Origin: Georgenia sp. TF02-10
Lineage (GTDB): Bacteria > Actinomycetota > Actinomycetes > Actinomycetales > Actinomycetaceae
Length of the DNA: 64,000 nt
Direction: 5' to 3'
Assembly: GCF_022759505.1 (NCBI RefSeq)
Contig: NZ_CP094289.1
Coordinates: forward strand, 1,984,001 to 2,048,000
Within the stretch, counting starts at the first letter, position 1. Each line of letters begins with the position of its first letter. The notes below the pieces were generated by a model that was not told the origin of the DNA, made no database searches, and worked only from the letters and a program-made list of their open reading frames with translations. Positions 26,356 to 35,174 of the stretch are shown here, piece after piece. The position numbers and the translations under genes are program-made.

Positions 26356-27156
26356 TCAGCGCCGCTCAGACCGCGGTGCCATCCACGGCCGCTGCCGCGC
26401 GGACCCCCGCCGCGACACCCGTCCGAGCCAGCGCCGCAGCTGCCGCGCGCGGTGCGCCACGCCCCACGCCGTCGTGCGCCACAACGCCTCCAGGACGATC
26501 GCGCGGGTCATCTTCGAGCGCCCCTCGGCCCGCTCGACGAAGCTGATCGGGACCTCCACGACCCGCCCCCCGGCGCGGTGCACCCGCCAGGTCATGTCCA
26601 CCTGGAAGCAGTAGCCCTGGGACTGGATCTCCGCCAGCGGCAGCGCCCGCAGCGTCGTGGCCCGGTAGACCCGGAAGCCGCCGGTGGCGTCGCGCACCGG
26701 CACCCCCAGCGCCAGCTGGACCCACAGGTTCCCGGCCCGGGAGAGCAGCAGCCGGCGGCGCGGCCAGTTGACCACCTCTCCCCCGGGCACCCACCGCGAG
26801 CCGAGCACGAGGTCGGGGGCGTCCGACGCGGCGGCCCGGGCCAGCAGGGCGGGGAGCTGCTCGGGCCGGTGCGAGCCGTCGGCGTCCATCTCGACGACGA
26901 GGTCGTAGCCGCGGGCCAGCGCCCAGCCGAACCCGGCGACGTAGGCCCGGCCCAGGCCCTCCTTCCCGGCCCGGTGCAGCACGTGCACGGCCGGGTCGGC
27001 GGACGCCGCGGCGTCGGCGACCGCGCCCGTCCCGTCCGGGCTGGCGTCGTCGACGACCAGCACGTCGGCGCCCGGCACCGCGGCCCGGGTGCGCGCGAGC
27101 GTGCCGGGCAGGGTGTCGCGCTCGTCGTAGGTGGGGATGATGACGAGCGTCCTCAT
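26356..27156 (-). CDS. ppm1: Polyprenol monophosphomannose synthase
   Basis: A 266-residue family-2 glycosyltransferase that makes polyprenyl-phosphate mannose from GDP-mannose, the donor for lipoglycans and protein O-mannosylation. Motifs are MRTLVIIPTYDERDTLPGTL, VLVVDDASPDGTGAV, DLVVEMDADGSHRPEQLPAL, VLGSRWVPGGEVVNWPRRR and GYCFQVDMTWRVHRAG. Its ATG overlaps the lnt stop (ATGA). In mycobacteria the same two activities sit side by side or fused, so the arrangement supports both calls. Confidence 0.94.
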   Translation of the reverse strand: MRTLVIIPTYDERDTLPGTLARTRAAVPGADVLVVDDASPDGTGAVADAAASADPAVHVLHRAGKEGLGRAYVAGFGWALARGYDLVVEMDADGSHRPEQLPALLARAAASDAPDLVLGSRWVPGGEVVNWPRRRLLLSRAGNLWVQLALGVPVRDATGGFRVYRATTLRALPLAEIQSQGYCFQVDMTWRVHRAGGRVVEVPISFVERAEGRSKMTRAIVLEALWRTTAWGVAHRARQLRRWLGRVSRRGSARQRPWMAPRSERR

Positions 27157-28829
27157 CGGCCGCTCCTGGCCGGCGCCGGCCGTCCGTCGCGGGCACCGCG
27201 CGTGCCCGGCGTGCCGCCGCCGTCGGGAGCCCCGTGCGTCCCGCCGTCGCCGCGCGTCTCGCCGTCGTCGAACCCAGCCGCTGGACCCCGGCCCCGCCGG
27301 CCCCGACCCGCGACCAGACCGGCCAGCACGGCCGCGGCCGCCACGAGCTGGACGACGGCCGCCGGCCAGCCACCCAGCCGGGCGGCCCAGGTCAGGGAGG
27401 TCCGCAGCGGCACGGCGGCGGTCATCTCCTCGGCGGTGAACAGGCCGGTGCTGGCCACCGGCGTCCCGTCCGGACCGACGATCCCGCTGACCCCGACCGT
27501 GGAGACCTGCACCACCGTGCGGCCGTGCTCGACCGCCCGGAACCGGGAGATGGCCAGCTGCTGCTCCGCCTCGGCCGAGCGGCCGAAGGAGGCGTTGTTC
27601 GTCGGGACCACGATCAGCTCCCCGCCGCGGCGCACGCCGTCGGCGATGAGGTCGTCGTAGGCCACCTCGAAGCAGATCCCGACGGCGACCGGCACGTCCC
27701 GGCCCAGCCGCGCCACCGGCACGGCCAGGACGCCCGGTCCGGTGCCGGCCGCCATGTCCAGGCTCACCAGGTCCACCGCCGAGGTGAAGGTGCGGAAGAA
27801 GTCCCGGTAGGGGATGTACTCCCCGAACGGCACGGGGTGCTGCTTGGTGTAGGCCGGGCCGGCGCCGACGCCGGGCTGCCAGAGCAGGTAGTCGTTGTAG
27901 CGGGTGTCCGTGAAGAAGCGCTGGGTGCCGAGCAGCAGCGGGGCGTCCACCGCGGCCGCGGCACGGTCGACGACGGCGGCGACGTCCGGGTCGGTGCGCG
28001 GGTCGATGTCCGAGGCGCTCTCCGGCCACACCACCAGGTCCAGCGCCCCGCGCCCGGCGCGCTCGGCCAGCGCCACCGTGCCCGCGGCGTGGTTCGCGGC
28101 CACCGCGCGGGCCTGCGACATCGCCTCCGCGCCCTGGGTCGGGACGTTGCCCTGCACCGCGCCGAGGCGCAGCGTCCCGGCCTCCGCCCGGGTGCCCAGC
28201 GGCACCAGCGCCGGCCCGACCGCCAGCGCGCCCGCCACGACGAGCGCGCCGGCGCCGGCGCCCACCCGGGCGCGCCGGAGGCTGACCAGCGCGGCGGCCA
28301 GCAGGGCCCCGACGAGGACGACGACGCCGCTGACCAGGGGCGTCCCGCCCCAGGCAGCCAGCCGCACCACCGGGGCGTCGGCCTGGGAGAAGGCCAGCAG
28401 CCCCCACGGGAACCCGCCGAACGGCCAGCGCCCGCGGAGCTGCTCCACGGCCACCCAGACCACGGCGGCCAGGACCGCCTGCAGCCACGGCCGGCGGGCG
28501 ACCCACGGCACGCGCCGGGCGATCACCCAGGCCGCGCCGAAGACACCGACGGCGGCCGCCTCGGCGACCGACAGCGCCACCCACCCGATCGGCTCCCCCA
28601 CCGCCTCGTCCGCCCACCGCAGCAGCGGCAGGAAGAACGCCAGGCCGGCCACGAACCCGACCAGCCACCCCCACCAGGCGCTGTCTCGGCGCAGCGCCAG
28701 CAGCAGCAGCGCCACGCCGAGGTAGGCCAGCGGCCACCAGGACAGCCGGGGGAACGCCGCCCAGAGCGCCACCCCGCCGGCCGCGGCGAGCAGCAGCGAC
28801 CCGAGGCGGGAGGGGACGGGGCGGGGCAC
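27153..28829 (-). CDS. lnt: Apolipoprotein N-acyltransferase
   Basis: A 558-residue membrane enzyme that adds the third acyl chain to lipoproteins. The first ~200 residues hold six or more helices. The nitrilase-like periplasmic domain carries the catalytic triad in LDLVVWPESASDIDPRTDPD (Glu), AYTKQHPVPFGEYIPYRDFF (Lys) and VAVGICFEVAYDDLIADGV (Cys). A C-terminal helix and a Gly/Arg-rich tail follow. The start is a GTG at 28829. It lies upstream of and overlaps ppm1. Confidence 0.94.
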   Translation of the reverse strand: MPRPVPSRLGSLLLAAAGGVALWAAFPRLSWWPLAYLGVALLLLALRRDSAWWGWLVGFVAGLAFFLPLLRWADEAVGEPIGWVALSVAEAAAVGVFGAAWVIARRVPWVARRPWLQAVLAAVVWVAVEQLRGRWPFGGFPWGLLAFSQADAPVVRLAAWGGTPLVSGVVVLVGALLAAALVSLRRARVGAGAGALVVAGALAVGPALVPLGTRAEAGTLRLGAVQGNVPTQGAEAMSQARAVAANHAAGTVALAERAGRGALDLVVWPESASDIDPRTDPDVAAVVDRAAAAVDAPLLLGTQRFFTDTRYNDYLLWQPGVGAGPAYTKQHPVPFGEYIPYRDFFRTFTSAVDLVSLDMAAGTGPGVLAVPVARLGRDVPVAVGICFEVAYDDLIADGVRRGGELIVVPTNNASFGRSAEAEQQLAISRFRAVEHGRTVVQVSTVGVSGIVGPDGTPVASTGLFTAEEMTAAVPLRTSLTWAARLGGWPAAVVQLVAAAAVLAGLVAGRGRRGRGPAAGFDDGETRGDGGTHGAPDGGGTPGTRGARDGRPAPARSGR

Positions 28830-28955
28830 CTCGTCAGTCTAGGTTGGGGCGGCGGTCGGAGCCGGTGGGGCCGGGGCCCGGTTCGCCGGCGGGAGGGGCT
28901 CGCCCGACCGCTGAGAGAGCTGACGGGAGTGACCGCTGGGCCGCCGGCGCAGCAG

Positions 28956-29090
28956 CTGCGACAGAGACAGCAGACCTGCGTGCCCGTCGGAGCGGCCGAC
29001 CTCGCACCCGCTGCAGAGACAACAGACCCGCGTGCCCTTCGGACCGGCTGGCCGAAGGACCATCCGTTTTCTACTGGGCACGCGGGCCTG
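28956..29090. repeat. Imperfect direct repeats with nested inverted repeat
   Basis: Two copies of a CAGAGACARCAGACCYGCGTG-type block (28963 and 29014 onward, about 52 bp apart). The second copy's CCCGCGTGCCC (29027-29037) pairs perfectly with GGGCACGCGGG (29076-29086) and encloses a TTCGG/CCGAA hairpin. It could fold as a stable RNA on either strand. Confidence 0.6.
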
Positions 29091-29514
29091 GTCACTGTTA
29101 CCGGGGGCAGCCGCACGCAGCAGGTCCGCTGCGCAGGGCCAGCTCCCCGGGGGACAGGTTCCGAACGTAGCGCTCCCGCGTCGCCCGGAACAAGCGACCA
29201 TTACTGCAGGTCAGAGGCGAGCGAGCAGGTCCGAGGGTCGTGCGCCTGGGGACATCGAGAAGGACATTCGGCGTGTCGGCCCCGGCGTGTCGTCGGTGTC
29301 TGGGTCGGGTCGGTGTGGTAACGCCGGGACCAACGGACGGTGACGGCCCGGAGTCCGGGTCGGACGTGCATCCGGGCGGCGGGCGGGGCGTCGGACAGGG
29401 CCCGGGGCACCGGGCGACGCGGTGGTCGTTAACGTCAGGCGGGTCGTGCTTGACGGACACTCCGAGCCGGGCCGGCTCGGCCCCGCCGACCCTCCTCCCG
29501 ACCCTCGGCGGGAG

Positions 29515-29638
29515 CAGGGGTGCTCGTGAACGACCACAAAGTCCCCTCCGCGTCCGCGGCGCGGCGGTAAAGCTGCAGGTCGGCGTGCGCCGAGAAGGCC
29601 CTGTCCGGGCACATTGTGGTCGTTCACGAACACCGCTG
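29515..29638. repeat. 124-bp inverted-repeat element
   Basis: Termini are 25-bp inverted repeats with two mismatches. The inner 16 bp, TCGTGAACGACCACAA (29524-29539) and its complement (29614-29629), are perfect. The interior 74 bp has no coding potential. The layout fits a miniature inverted-repeat element or a large hairpin downstream of helY; no clear target duplication was seen. Confidence 0.68.
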
Positions 29639-29789
29639 GCCCGTCCTCGCGGTCGCCGCGCCGCTCGTGGCCGGCGTGGCGCTCGTGGCCGGCGTCGCGC
29701 TCGCGGTCGCGGTGCTCCAGGTCGTGCCCGTCCTCGGCGCGCCCGGCCGCTCCGGTGCCCGGTCGCTCCGGTGCCCGGCCGCGGCCAGG

Positions 29790-32789
29790 TCACACCGTGG
29801 ACCAGGCCACCACCCCGCGCCGGACCAGGCCCATCGCCTCCCGGGCCCGCTGGGCCAGCCGCGCCTGCGGGGCGGCCACCGAGACCTGGTCCAGCACGTC
29901 CAGCACCTGCTTGCACCAGCGGACGAAGTCCCCGGCCCCGAGGTCCGCGACCAGCAGGGCGTCGGCCAGCGGGGCGCCCTGGGCCCAGGTGTGCACCGCG
30001 GCGACGAGGCCGAGGTCGACGGGCTCCATCGGCGTCACCCGGTGCTGGCGCTCGAGCTCGGTCAGCTCGGTGGCCAGGGCCACCGTGGCGTCCAGCGCCT
30101 GCCCGAGCCGGCCGTGCGGCCCGCCGGGCAGCGGCCCGGCGCCGCTGGGGGTCTCGGTGCGGGCGGAGTAGACGGTGGTGGACACCACGGCGGCCAGCTC
30201 GGCCGGGGACAGGGTGTCCCAGGCGCCGCGGCGCAGGCACTGGGCGAGCAGGAGGTCCTTCTCGGCGTAGAGCCGTGCCAGCCAGCGGCCGTCCTCGGTC
30301 ACGCGGAGCGCACCCGCGCGGGCGCCATCGCCGGGGATGCCACGGGCCCCGGTGCTCCCCCGGGCGCCGTCGCCGCTCCCCCGGCCGGCCCCGCCCCCGC
30401 TCCCCCGGGCGCCGTCGGCACCAGCCCCGGCCCCCGGCCCGCCGTCGTCGGCCGCCAGGTACCCCAGGTCCAGGAGCACCGCGCACACCTTGTCGAAGTC
30501 GTCGGCGATGGTTCCGGTGCGGCGCTGGATCCGGGCGAGCAGCGCCTCCTGCTCCTCCTTGGCCCGCTCCCAGCGCTGCGCCCAGCGGGCGTGCTCCTCC
30601 CGGTCGGCGCAGCCGTGGCAGGGGTGGTTCCGCAGCCGCTCGCGCAGCCGCGCCAGCTCCTCGTCCGACGTCGCCGTCGACGGCTCCCGCCCGCCCCGGC
30701 CCGGCCCGCCGGCGTCCAGCCGGCCCTCCGCCAGGGCGTTCCGCAGCGAGGAGGCCAGGTCCCGCCGCTGGGCCGGGTTGCGGGGGTTGAAGCCCTTGGG
30801 CACCCGGACCTTGCCGACCACCCGGACCCCGCCCGGCGCCTCGACGGCGGTCAGCGTGCGGACCTGCCGCTCGTCGGTGAGCAGCCGCAGCTGGGGGCCG
30901 TCGAACCCGCCGGCCTCGGCCTCCAGCACGACGGCGTGCGCGCTGCGCCGCCCGCGGGCGAAGCTCACCACGTCCCCCCGGCGCAGTCCCTCCATCGAGC
31001 GCCGGGCGGTGGCCCGCTGGGCGTGCGAGCGCTCCCGGGACAGGTCCGCCTCGCGGGCCTTGATCTGCCGGCGCAGCTCGGCGTACTCGGTGAAGTCGCC
31101 CAGGTGGCAGGTCATCGCCCGCTCGTACTCGGCGACCGTCTCGGCCAGCCGGGCCGCCTGCCGGGCCAGCCCGACCACCCCGCGGTCGGCCTGGAACTGG
31201 GCGAAGGAGGTCTCCAGCACCTCCCGGGCCCGGGCCGCGGGCATGGTGGCGAGCAGGTTGACGGCCATGTTGTAGGTGGGGTGGAACGCCGAGCGCAGCG
31301 GGTAGGTGCGCCGGGAGGCCAGGCCGGCCACCGCCACCGGGTCGATCTCGTCGCTGTACAGCACCACCGCGTGGCCCTCGACGTCGATGCCGCGCCGGCC
31401 GGCCCGCCCGGTCAGCTGGGTGTACTCCCCGGGCGTGAGCTGGACGTGGGCGCTGCCGTTCCACTTGGTCAGCGACTCCAGCACCACCGACCGGGCCGGC
31501 ATGTTGATGCCCAGCGCCAGGGTCTCGGTGGCGTAGACCACCTTGATCAGCCCGGCGGTGAAGAGCTGCTCGACCGTCTCCTTGAACACCGGCAGGAGCC
31601 CGGCGTGGTGCGCCGCGACCCCGCGCTCCAGGGCCAGCGCCCAGGCGTCGTAGCCCACCACCGCCAGGTCCTCCGGCGGCACCGCGGCGGTGGCCTGCTC
31701 GACCACCTCCCGGATGGTGGCCGCCTCGGCGGCGGTGGTCAGCCGGACGCCGGCGGCGACGGTCTGGTGCACCGCGGCCTCGCACCCGGCCCGGGAGAAG
31801 ATGAACACGATCGCCGGCAGCAGGCCGGCCCGGTCGAGGCGGTCGACGACGACCGGCCGGGGCGCCGGGCGCACCCGCGGACCGAACCGGGCGCCGTCGC
31901 CTGGGCGGTCCCGGCGGTCCCGGGCGTGCCGGTCCGGGCCGCGCCGGCCCTGCCCGCGGCCGCCCTGCCCGTGCCGGTCCCGCCCGGCCGACCCGCGGCC
32001 GCCCCGCCCGGCGGCGCCGCGGGCGCTGCCGGTGCGCTGGGCGCGGCGGACGGCCTCGACCAGCTCCGGGCTCAGCGGCGGGTCCCCGCGCACCGCGGTG
32101 GGGTCCACGTGCGCGGCGTAGAGGTCGAGCAGCCGGGAGCCGACCATCATGTGCTGCCACAGCGGGACGGGCCGGTGCTCGGAGACGACGACGGCGGTGT
32201 TGCCGCGCACGGTGGTGAGCCAGTCGCCGAACTCCTCCGCGTTGGACACCGTCGCGGACAGCGAGACCACCTGCACGGCCGGGTCGAGGTGGATGATCAC
32301 CTCCTCCCACACCGGGCCGCGGAACCGGTCGGCGAGGTAGTGCACCTCGTCCATCACCACGTACCCCAGCCCGGCCAGGGTGGGCGAGGCGGCGTAGAGC
32401 ATGTTCCGCAGCACCTCGGTGGTCATCACCACGATCGGCGCGGAGCCGTTGATCGAGGTGTCCCCGGTGAGCAGGCCCACGTTCTCCCGGCCGTGCACGG
32501 CGGCCAGGTCGAGGTACTTCTGGTTGCTCAGCGCCTTGATCGGGGTGGTGTAGAACGCCTTGCGGCCGGTGACCAGGGAGAGGTGGACGGCGAACTCCCC
32601 GACCACCGTCTTCCCGGCCCCGGTCGGGGCGGCGACCAGGACGCCGTGGCCGGCCTCCACCGCCTCGCAGGCCTGGACCTGGAAGTCGTCGAGCTCGAAG
32701 CCGAGCCGGGTGCGGAAGCGGGCCAGCTCGGAGGCCTCGGCCTGCTGACGACGGCGGAAGGCGGCGTACCGCTCGGCCGGTGAGGTCAT
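29790..32789 (-). CDS. helY: DEAD/DEAH-box helicase, HelY/Ski2-like
   Basis: A 999-residue superfamily-2 helicase of the actinobacterial HelY type, probably acting on RNA. Walker A is APTGAGKT (residues 54-61), followed by TTPIKALSNQKYLD, LLTGDTSINGSAPIVVMTTE, the DEVH box VVMDEVHYLADRF, and SLSATVSNAEEFG. Helicase domain 2 has FSRAGCEAAV, HHAGLLPVFK, VVYATETLALGINMPARSVV and TGRAGRRGID. A Gly/Arg/Asp-rich insertion of about 55 residues lies before residue 320 and another low-complexity stretch near 800. A C-terminal DSHCT-like domain closes the protein. It forms a run with diacylglycerol kinase, tatC, tatA, pafC and pafB. Confidence 0.94.
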   Translation of the reverse strand: MTSPAERYAAFRRRQQAEASELARFRTRLGFELDDFQVQACEAVEAGHGVLVAAPTGAGKTVVGEFAVHLSLVTGRKAFYTTPIKALSNQKYLDLAAVHGRENVGLLTGDTSINGSAPIVVMTTEVLRNMLYAASPTLAGLGYVVMDEVHYLADRFRGPVWEEVIIHLDPAVQVVSLSATVSNAEEFGDWLTTVRGNTAVVVSEHRPVPLWQHMMVGSRLLDLYAAHVDPTAVRGDPPLSPELVEAVRRAQRTGSARGAAGRGGRGSAGRDRHGQGGRGQGRRGPDRHARDRRDRPGDGARFGPRVRPAPRPVVVDRLDRAGLLPAIVFIFSRAGCEAAVHQTVAAGVRLTTAAEAATIREVVEQATAAVPPEDLAVVGYDAWALALERGVAAHHAGLLPVFKETVEQLFTAGLIKVVYATETLALGINMPARSVVLESLTKWNGSAHVQLTPGEYTQLTGRAGRRGIDVEGHAVVLYSDEIDPVAVAGLASRRTYPLRSAFHPTYNMAVNLLATMPAARAREVLETSFAQFQADRGVVGLARQAARLAETVAEYERAMTCHLGDFTEYAELRRQIKAREADLSRERSHAQRATARRSMEGLRRGDVVSFARGRRSAHAVVLEAEAGGFDGPQLRLLTDERQVRTLTAVEAPGGVRVVGKVRVPKGFNPRNPAQRRDLASSLRNALAEGRLDAGGPGRGGREPSTATSDEELARLRERLRNHPCHGCADREEHARWAQRWERAKEEQEALLARIQRRTGTIADDFDKVCAVLLDLGYLAADDGGPGAGAGADGARGSGGGAGRGSGDGARGSTGARGIPGDGARAGALRVTEDGRWLARLYAEKDLLLAQCLRRGAWDTLSPAELAAVVSTTVYSARTETPSGAGPLPGGPHGRLGQALDATVALATELTELERQHRVTPMEPVDLGLVAAVHTWAQGAPLADALLVADLGAGDFVRWCKQVLDVLDQVSVAAPQARLAQRAREAMGLVRRGVVAWSTV

Positions 32790-32817
32790 GAGCCGAGCGT
32801 ACGTCGGTACGGAGGGC

Positions 32818-33798
32818 TCAGCCGGTGAGCACGCTCACCGCCCGCGGGTGCAGGTCGCACTGCAGCGGCAGGGCGTCCAGCGTCTCGCCGTCGGCCATCG
32901 CCGGCGGCGGCACCGCGCCCCGCTCGGGCAGCGGCTCGATGCGCACGCTGCGGGCCCGGCGCACCTGCACGGCCGGGTGCCGGACGTGGCTGCCCCGGTA
33001 GAGCCGGGGGAAGACCCGCAGCAGGGTGGCCCGCGGCAGGCCGTCGGCGAGGACGACGTCGAGCAGCCCGTCGTCCGGCTCGGCGTCCGGGGCGATGCGC
33101 ATCCCGCCGCCGAAGCAGCTGGTGTTGGCGACGGCGACCAGCGTCCCGTCCCCCTCCCACACCTCCCCGTCCATCGTCACCCGGTACCCGAAGGGCCGGA
33201 ACGCGCCGAGCTCGGCGGTCAGCGCGCGGACGTACCGCCCGCCGCCGGCCGGCCAGCGGAGCCGGTTCGCGCGCGCGTTGACCGCGGCGTCGATCCCGCA
33301 GGACAGCACGGCCAGGTACCAGTGGGTGACCAGGCCGCCGGGCCGGGAGACGGCGACGGCGTCGAGCTCGCGGGACCGGACCAGGCCGGGGGCCAGCGCC
33401 GAGCGCAGCACGTCGAGGGAGGCGCCGACGTCGCGCACCGGCAGGCCCAGGTCGCGGGCGATGTCGTTGCCGGTGCCGACGGCGACCAGGCCGAGCGGCA
33501 CCCCGGTGCCGGCCACCGCGTTCGCGCCCAGGTGCACCACGCCGTCGCCGCCGACCAGGACGAGCGCGTCCAGGCCCTGCGCCAGGCCCTGCCGGGCGCG
33601 GGCCAGGGCGTCGCCGACGTCGGTCCCGGACAGGTCCAGCGGCTGCAGCCCGGCGGCGGCGAGCCCGGCCCGCACGTCCGCCGCGACGCGGGCCCCGCGG
33701 CCGCGGCCGGCGGTGGGGTTGACGACGACGCCGACCCGCCCGGTCCGGGCCGGCCGCCGGGGGGTCACGTGGTCGCCCCGGTCGTGGGGCGGTGGCAC
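32818..33798 (-). CDS. Diacylglycerol kinase family lipid kinase
   Basis: A 326-residue YegS/DgkB-type protein. Motifs are VGVVVNPTAGRGRGARVAAD, LVLVGGDGVVHLGANAVAG, the family's GTGNDIARDLGLP, and a C-terminal beta domain with NTSCFGGGMRIAPDAEPDDG and LLDVVLADGLPR. Such kinases phosphorylate diacylglycerol or related lipids. Two GTG starts are possible: 33798, with GGAG 6 bases upstream (used here), and 33768, ten codons in, nearer to the start of homology. It lies just downstream of tatC. Confidence 0.88.
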   Translation of the reverse strand: MPPPHDRGDHVTPRRPARTGRVGVVVNPTAGRGRGARVAADVRAGLAAAGLQPLDLSGTDVGDALARARQGLAQGLDALVLVGGDGVVHLGANAVAGTGVPLGLVAVGTGNDIARDLGLPVRDVGASLDVLRSALAPGLVRSRELDAVAVSRPGGLVTHWYLAVLSCGIDAAVNARANRLRWPAGGGRYVRALTAELGAFRPFGYRVTMDGEVWEGDGTLVAVANTSCFGGGMRIAPDAEPDDGLLDVVLADGLPRATLLRVFPRLYRGSHVRHPAVQVRRARSVRIEPLPERGAVPPPAMADGETLDALPLQCDLHPRAVSVLTG

Positions 33799-33820
33799 GC
33801 CGCTCCGGCGGCGGCGCGGC

Positions 33821-34615
33821 TCACGCCGTCGCCTCGGCCGCCCGGCGCCGCCTGGCCACCCGGCGGTCGCGGAGCAGGGAGATGCCCACCGCCGCGAAGT
33901 ACATCCCGCACAGCGGCACGCCCATGGCGATCATCGACCAGGCGTCGGGCAGGGGGTTGACGACGGCGGTGAAGACGAAGCAGCCGATCACCGCCCACCG
34001 CCAGGCCTTGAGGTAGGTGCGCCCGGCGACGACCCCGAGGAAGTTCAGGCCGACCATGACCAGCGGCAGCAGGAAGCCCAGCCCGAAGGCCAGGATGACC
34101 CGCATGAAGAAGGTGTAGTAGGTGCGGGCGTCGAGGAGGTTGACCGCCAGGTCCGGGGTGAAGGCGGTCAGCATCTGCACCGCGTGGGGCAGGACCCACC
34201 AGGCGAGCGCGCCGCCGGCGACGAACAGCACGGCGCCGGCGAGGATGAAGGACAGCGAGTACAGCCGCTCCTTGCGGGTCAGCCCCGGGACGACGAACAT
34301 CCACAGCTGGCCGATCCACCACGGGCTGGACAGGAACACGCCGAGGAACAGCGCCACCTGGATCTTCAGGTCGAAGGCCGAGCCGACGGTGCCGAAGTTG
34401 AGCTGGGCCAGCCGGCCGCGGCTGGCGATGACCTCCAGCGGCGCCTGCATGGCGACGACGATCGGGTCGTACACCACCCAGCCGACGACGGCGCCGACCA
34501 GCAGACCGAGCGCCGCCCACAGGATGCGTCGGCGCAGCTCACGCAGGTGCTCCCGGAGAGGCATGCGCCCCTCCGGGTCGCGCCGGCGGGAGCGCGCGCG
34601 ACCCGGTGCCGCCAC
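33821..34615 (-). CDS. tatC: Sec-independent protein translocase TatC
   Basis: A 264-residue polytopic subunit of the twin-arginine translocase that binds signal peptides. Motifs are MPLREHLRELRRRILWAALG at the cytoplasmic N-terminus, FLSSPWWIGQLWMFVVPGLT, RKERLYSLSFILAGAVLFVA, and FGLGFLLPLVMVGLNFLGVV. Six helices are visible. A basic extension of 17 residues precedes the typical start at the internal Met. It is 3 bp downstream of tatA, so they form an operon. Confidence 0.95.
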   Translation of the reverse strand: MAAPGRARSRRRDPEGRMPLREHLRELRRRILWAALGLLVGAVVGWVVYDPIVVAMQAPLEVIASRGRLAQLNFGTVGSAFDLKIQVALFLGVFLSSPWWIGQLWMFVVPGLTRKERLYSLSFILAGAVLFVAGGALAWWVLPHAVQMLTAFTPDLAVNLLDARTYYTFFMRVILAFGLGFLLPLVMVGLNFLGVVAGRTYLKAWRWAVIGCFVFTAVVNPLPDAWSMIAMGVPLCGMYFAAVGISLLRDRRVARRRRAAEATA

Positions 34616-34618
34616 GCC

Positions 34619-35032
34619 TCAGGGCTGCTGGGGAGGCCGGGGACCCGGCTCGTCCTGGGGGTAGGGCTGGTCGCCCTGTCCGGGCTGCCGGCCCGGCGGC
34701 GGGTACGGCTGGTTGCCCTGGGCCGGGTCGGGCTGGTGGCCCGGCGGTGGGTAGGGCTGCTGGGCCGGGGGCGCGTAGGCCTGGCCGCCCGGCGGGGCGG
34801 TGCCCGGACGGCCCGGGTACCCGGTCGGGCCTGCCGGCGGCTGCCCGCCGGTCGCCGAGTAGGAGGACGCGGGGGCGTCGTCGTCCTCGCGCAGCTCCTT
34901 GACCTCCTTCTTGAACACCTTGAGCGACTTGCCGATGCTGCTGGCGATGTCGGGCAGCTTGGATGCGCCGAAGACCAGCAGGATCACCAGCACTACGACG
35001 ATGATGTGCCAGGGTTGGAGCGCGCCGCGCAT
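34619..35032 (-). CDS. tatA: Sec-independent protein translocase TatA
   Basis: A 137-residue protein. One N-terminal membrane helix (WHIIVVVLVILLVFGASKLP) with the Phe-Gly hinge is followed by the amphipathic helix DIASSIGKSLKVFKKEVKEL, which defines the pore-forming Tat subunit. The C-terminal ~85 residues are a Pro/Gln/Gly/Tyr-rich tail with a loose QPYPPPGxQP repeat, longer than in model TatA proteins. It is encoded immediately upstream of tatC. Confidence 0.93.
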   Translation of the reverse strand: MRGALQPWHIIVVVLVILLVFGASKLPDIASSIGKSLKVFKKEVKELREDDDAPASSYSATGGQPPAGPTGYPGRPGTAPPGGQAYAPPAQQPYPPPGHQPDPAQGNQPYPPPGRQPGQGDQPYPQDEPGPRPPQQP

Positions 35033-35174
35033 GGGACCACCTTCGGGTTGGGGGCCAGGTCAGGATAACGGTTCCGTCTGCCGAGATTGGCGCTGGTTCG
35101 TGCTGGGACGGGGCGCGGGCGCGGTCCGGGCGGGGCCCGGGCGGCGCGGCGCCTGGCGCCGGAGGGAAGGGACC
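35033..35174. other. Divergent tatA / GDPD promoter region
   Basis: This 142-bp spacer must hold both promoters. Nothing specific was recognised beyond GGAGGGAAGG, the ribosome site of the phosphodiesterase gene. Confidence 0.5.

Larger units (their letters stand above)
28830..29789. other. 960-bp region without a convincing gene
   Basis: It lies between the lnt start and the helY stop. It contains two imperfect ~40-bp direct repeats with a nested inverted repeat (28956-29090), a 124-bp inverted-repeat element (29515-29638), and short GC repeats near 29660-29790 (three 18-bp units of the GCGCTCGTGGCCGGCGTC type). Long frames cross it but lack starts with ribosome sites, homology or normal codon bias. 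The lnt promoter should be at its left end. Confidence 0.6.

Noticed and set aside
29616-32783. Very long plus-strand open frame opposite helY
   Set aside because: It is the antisense shadow of helY in GC-rich DNA; it has no homology and no ribosome site. Its hydrophobic start (VLAVAAPLVAGVALVAGVAL) comes from an 18-bp GC repeat.
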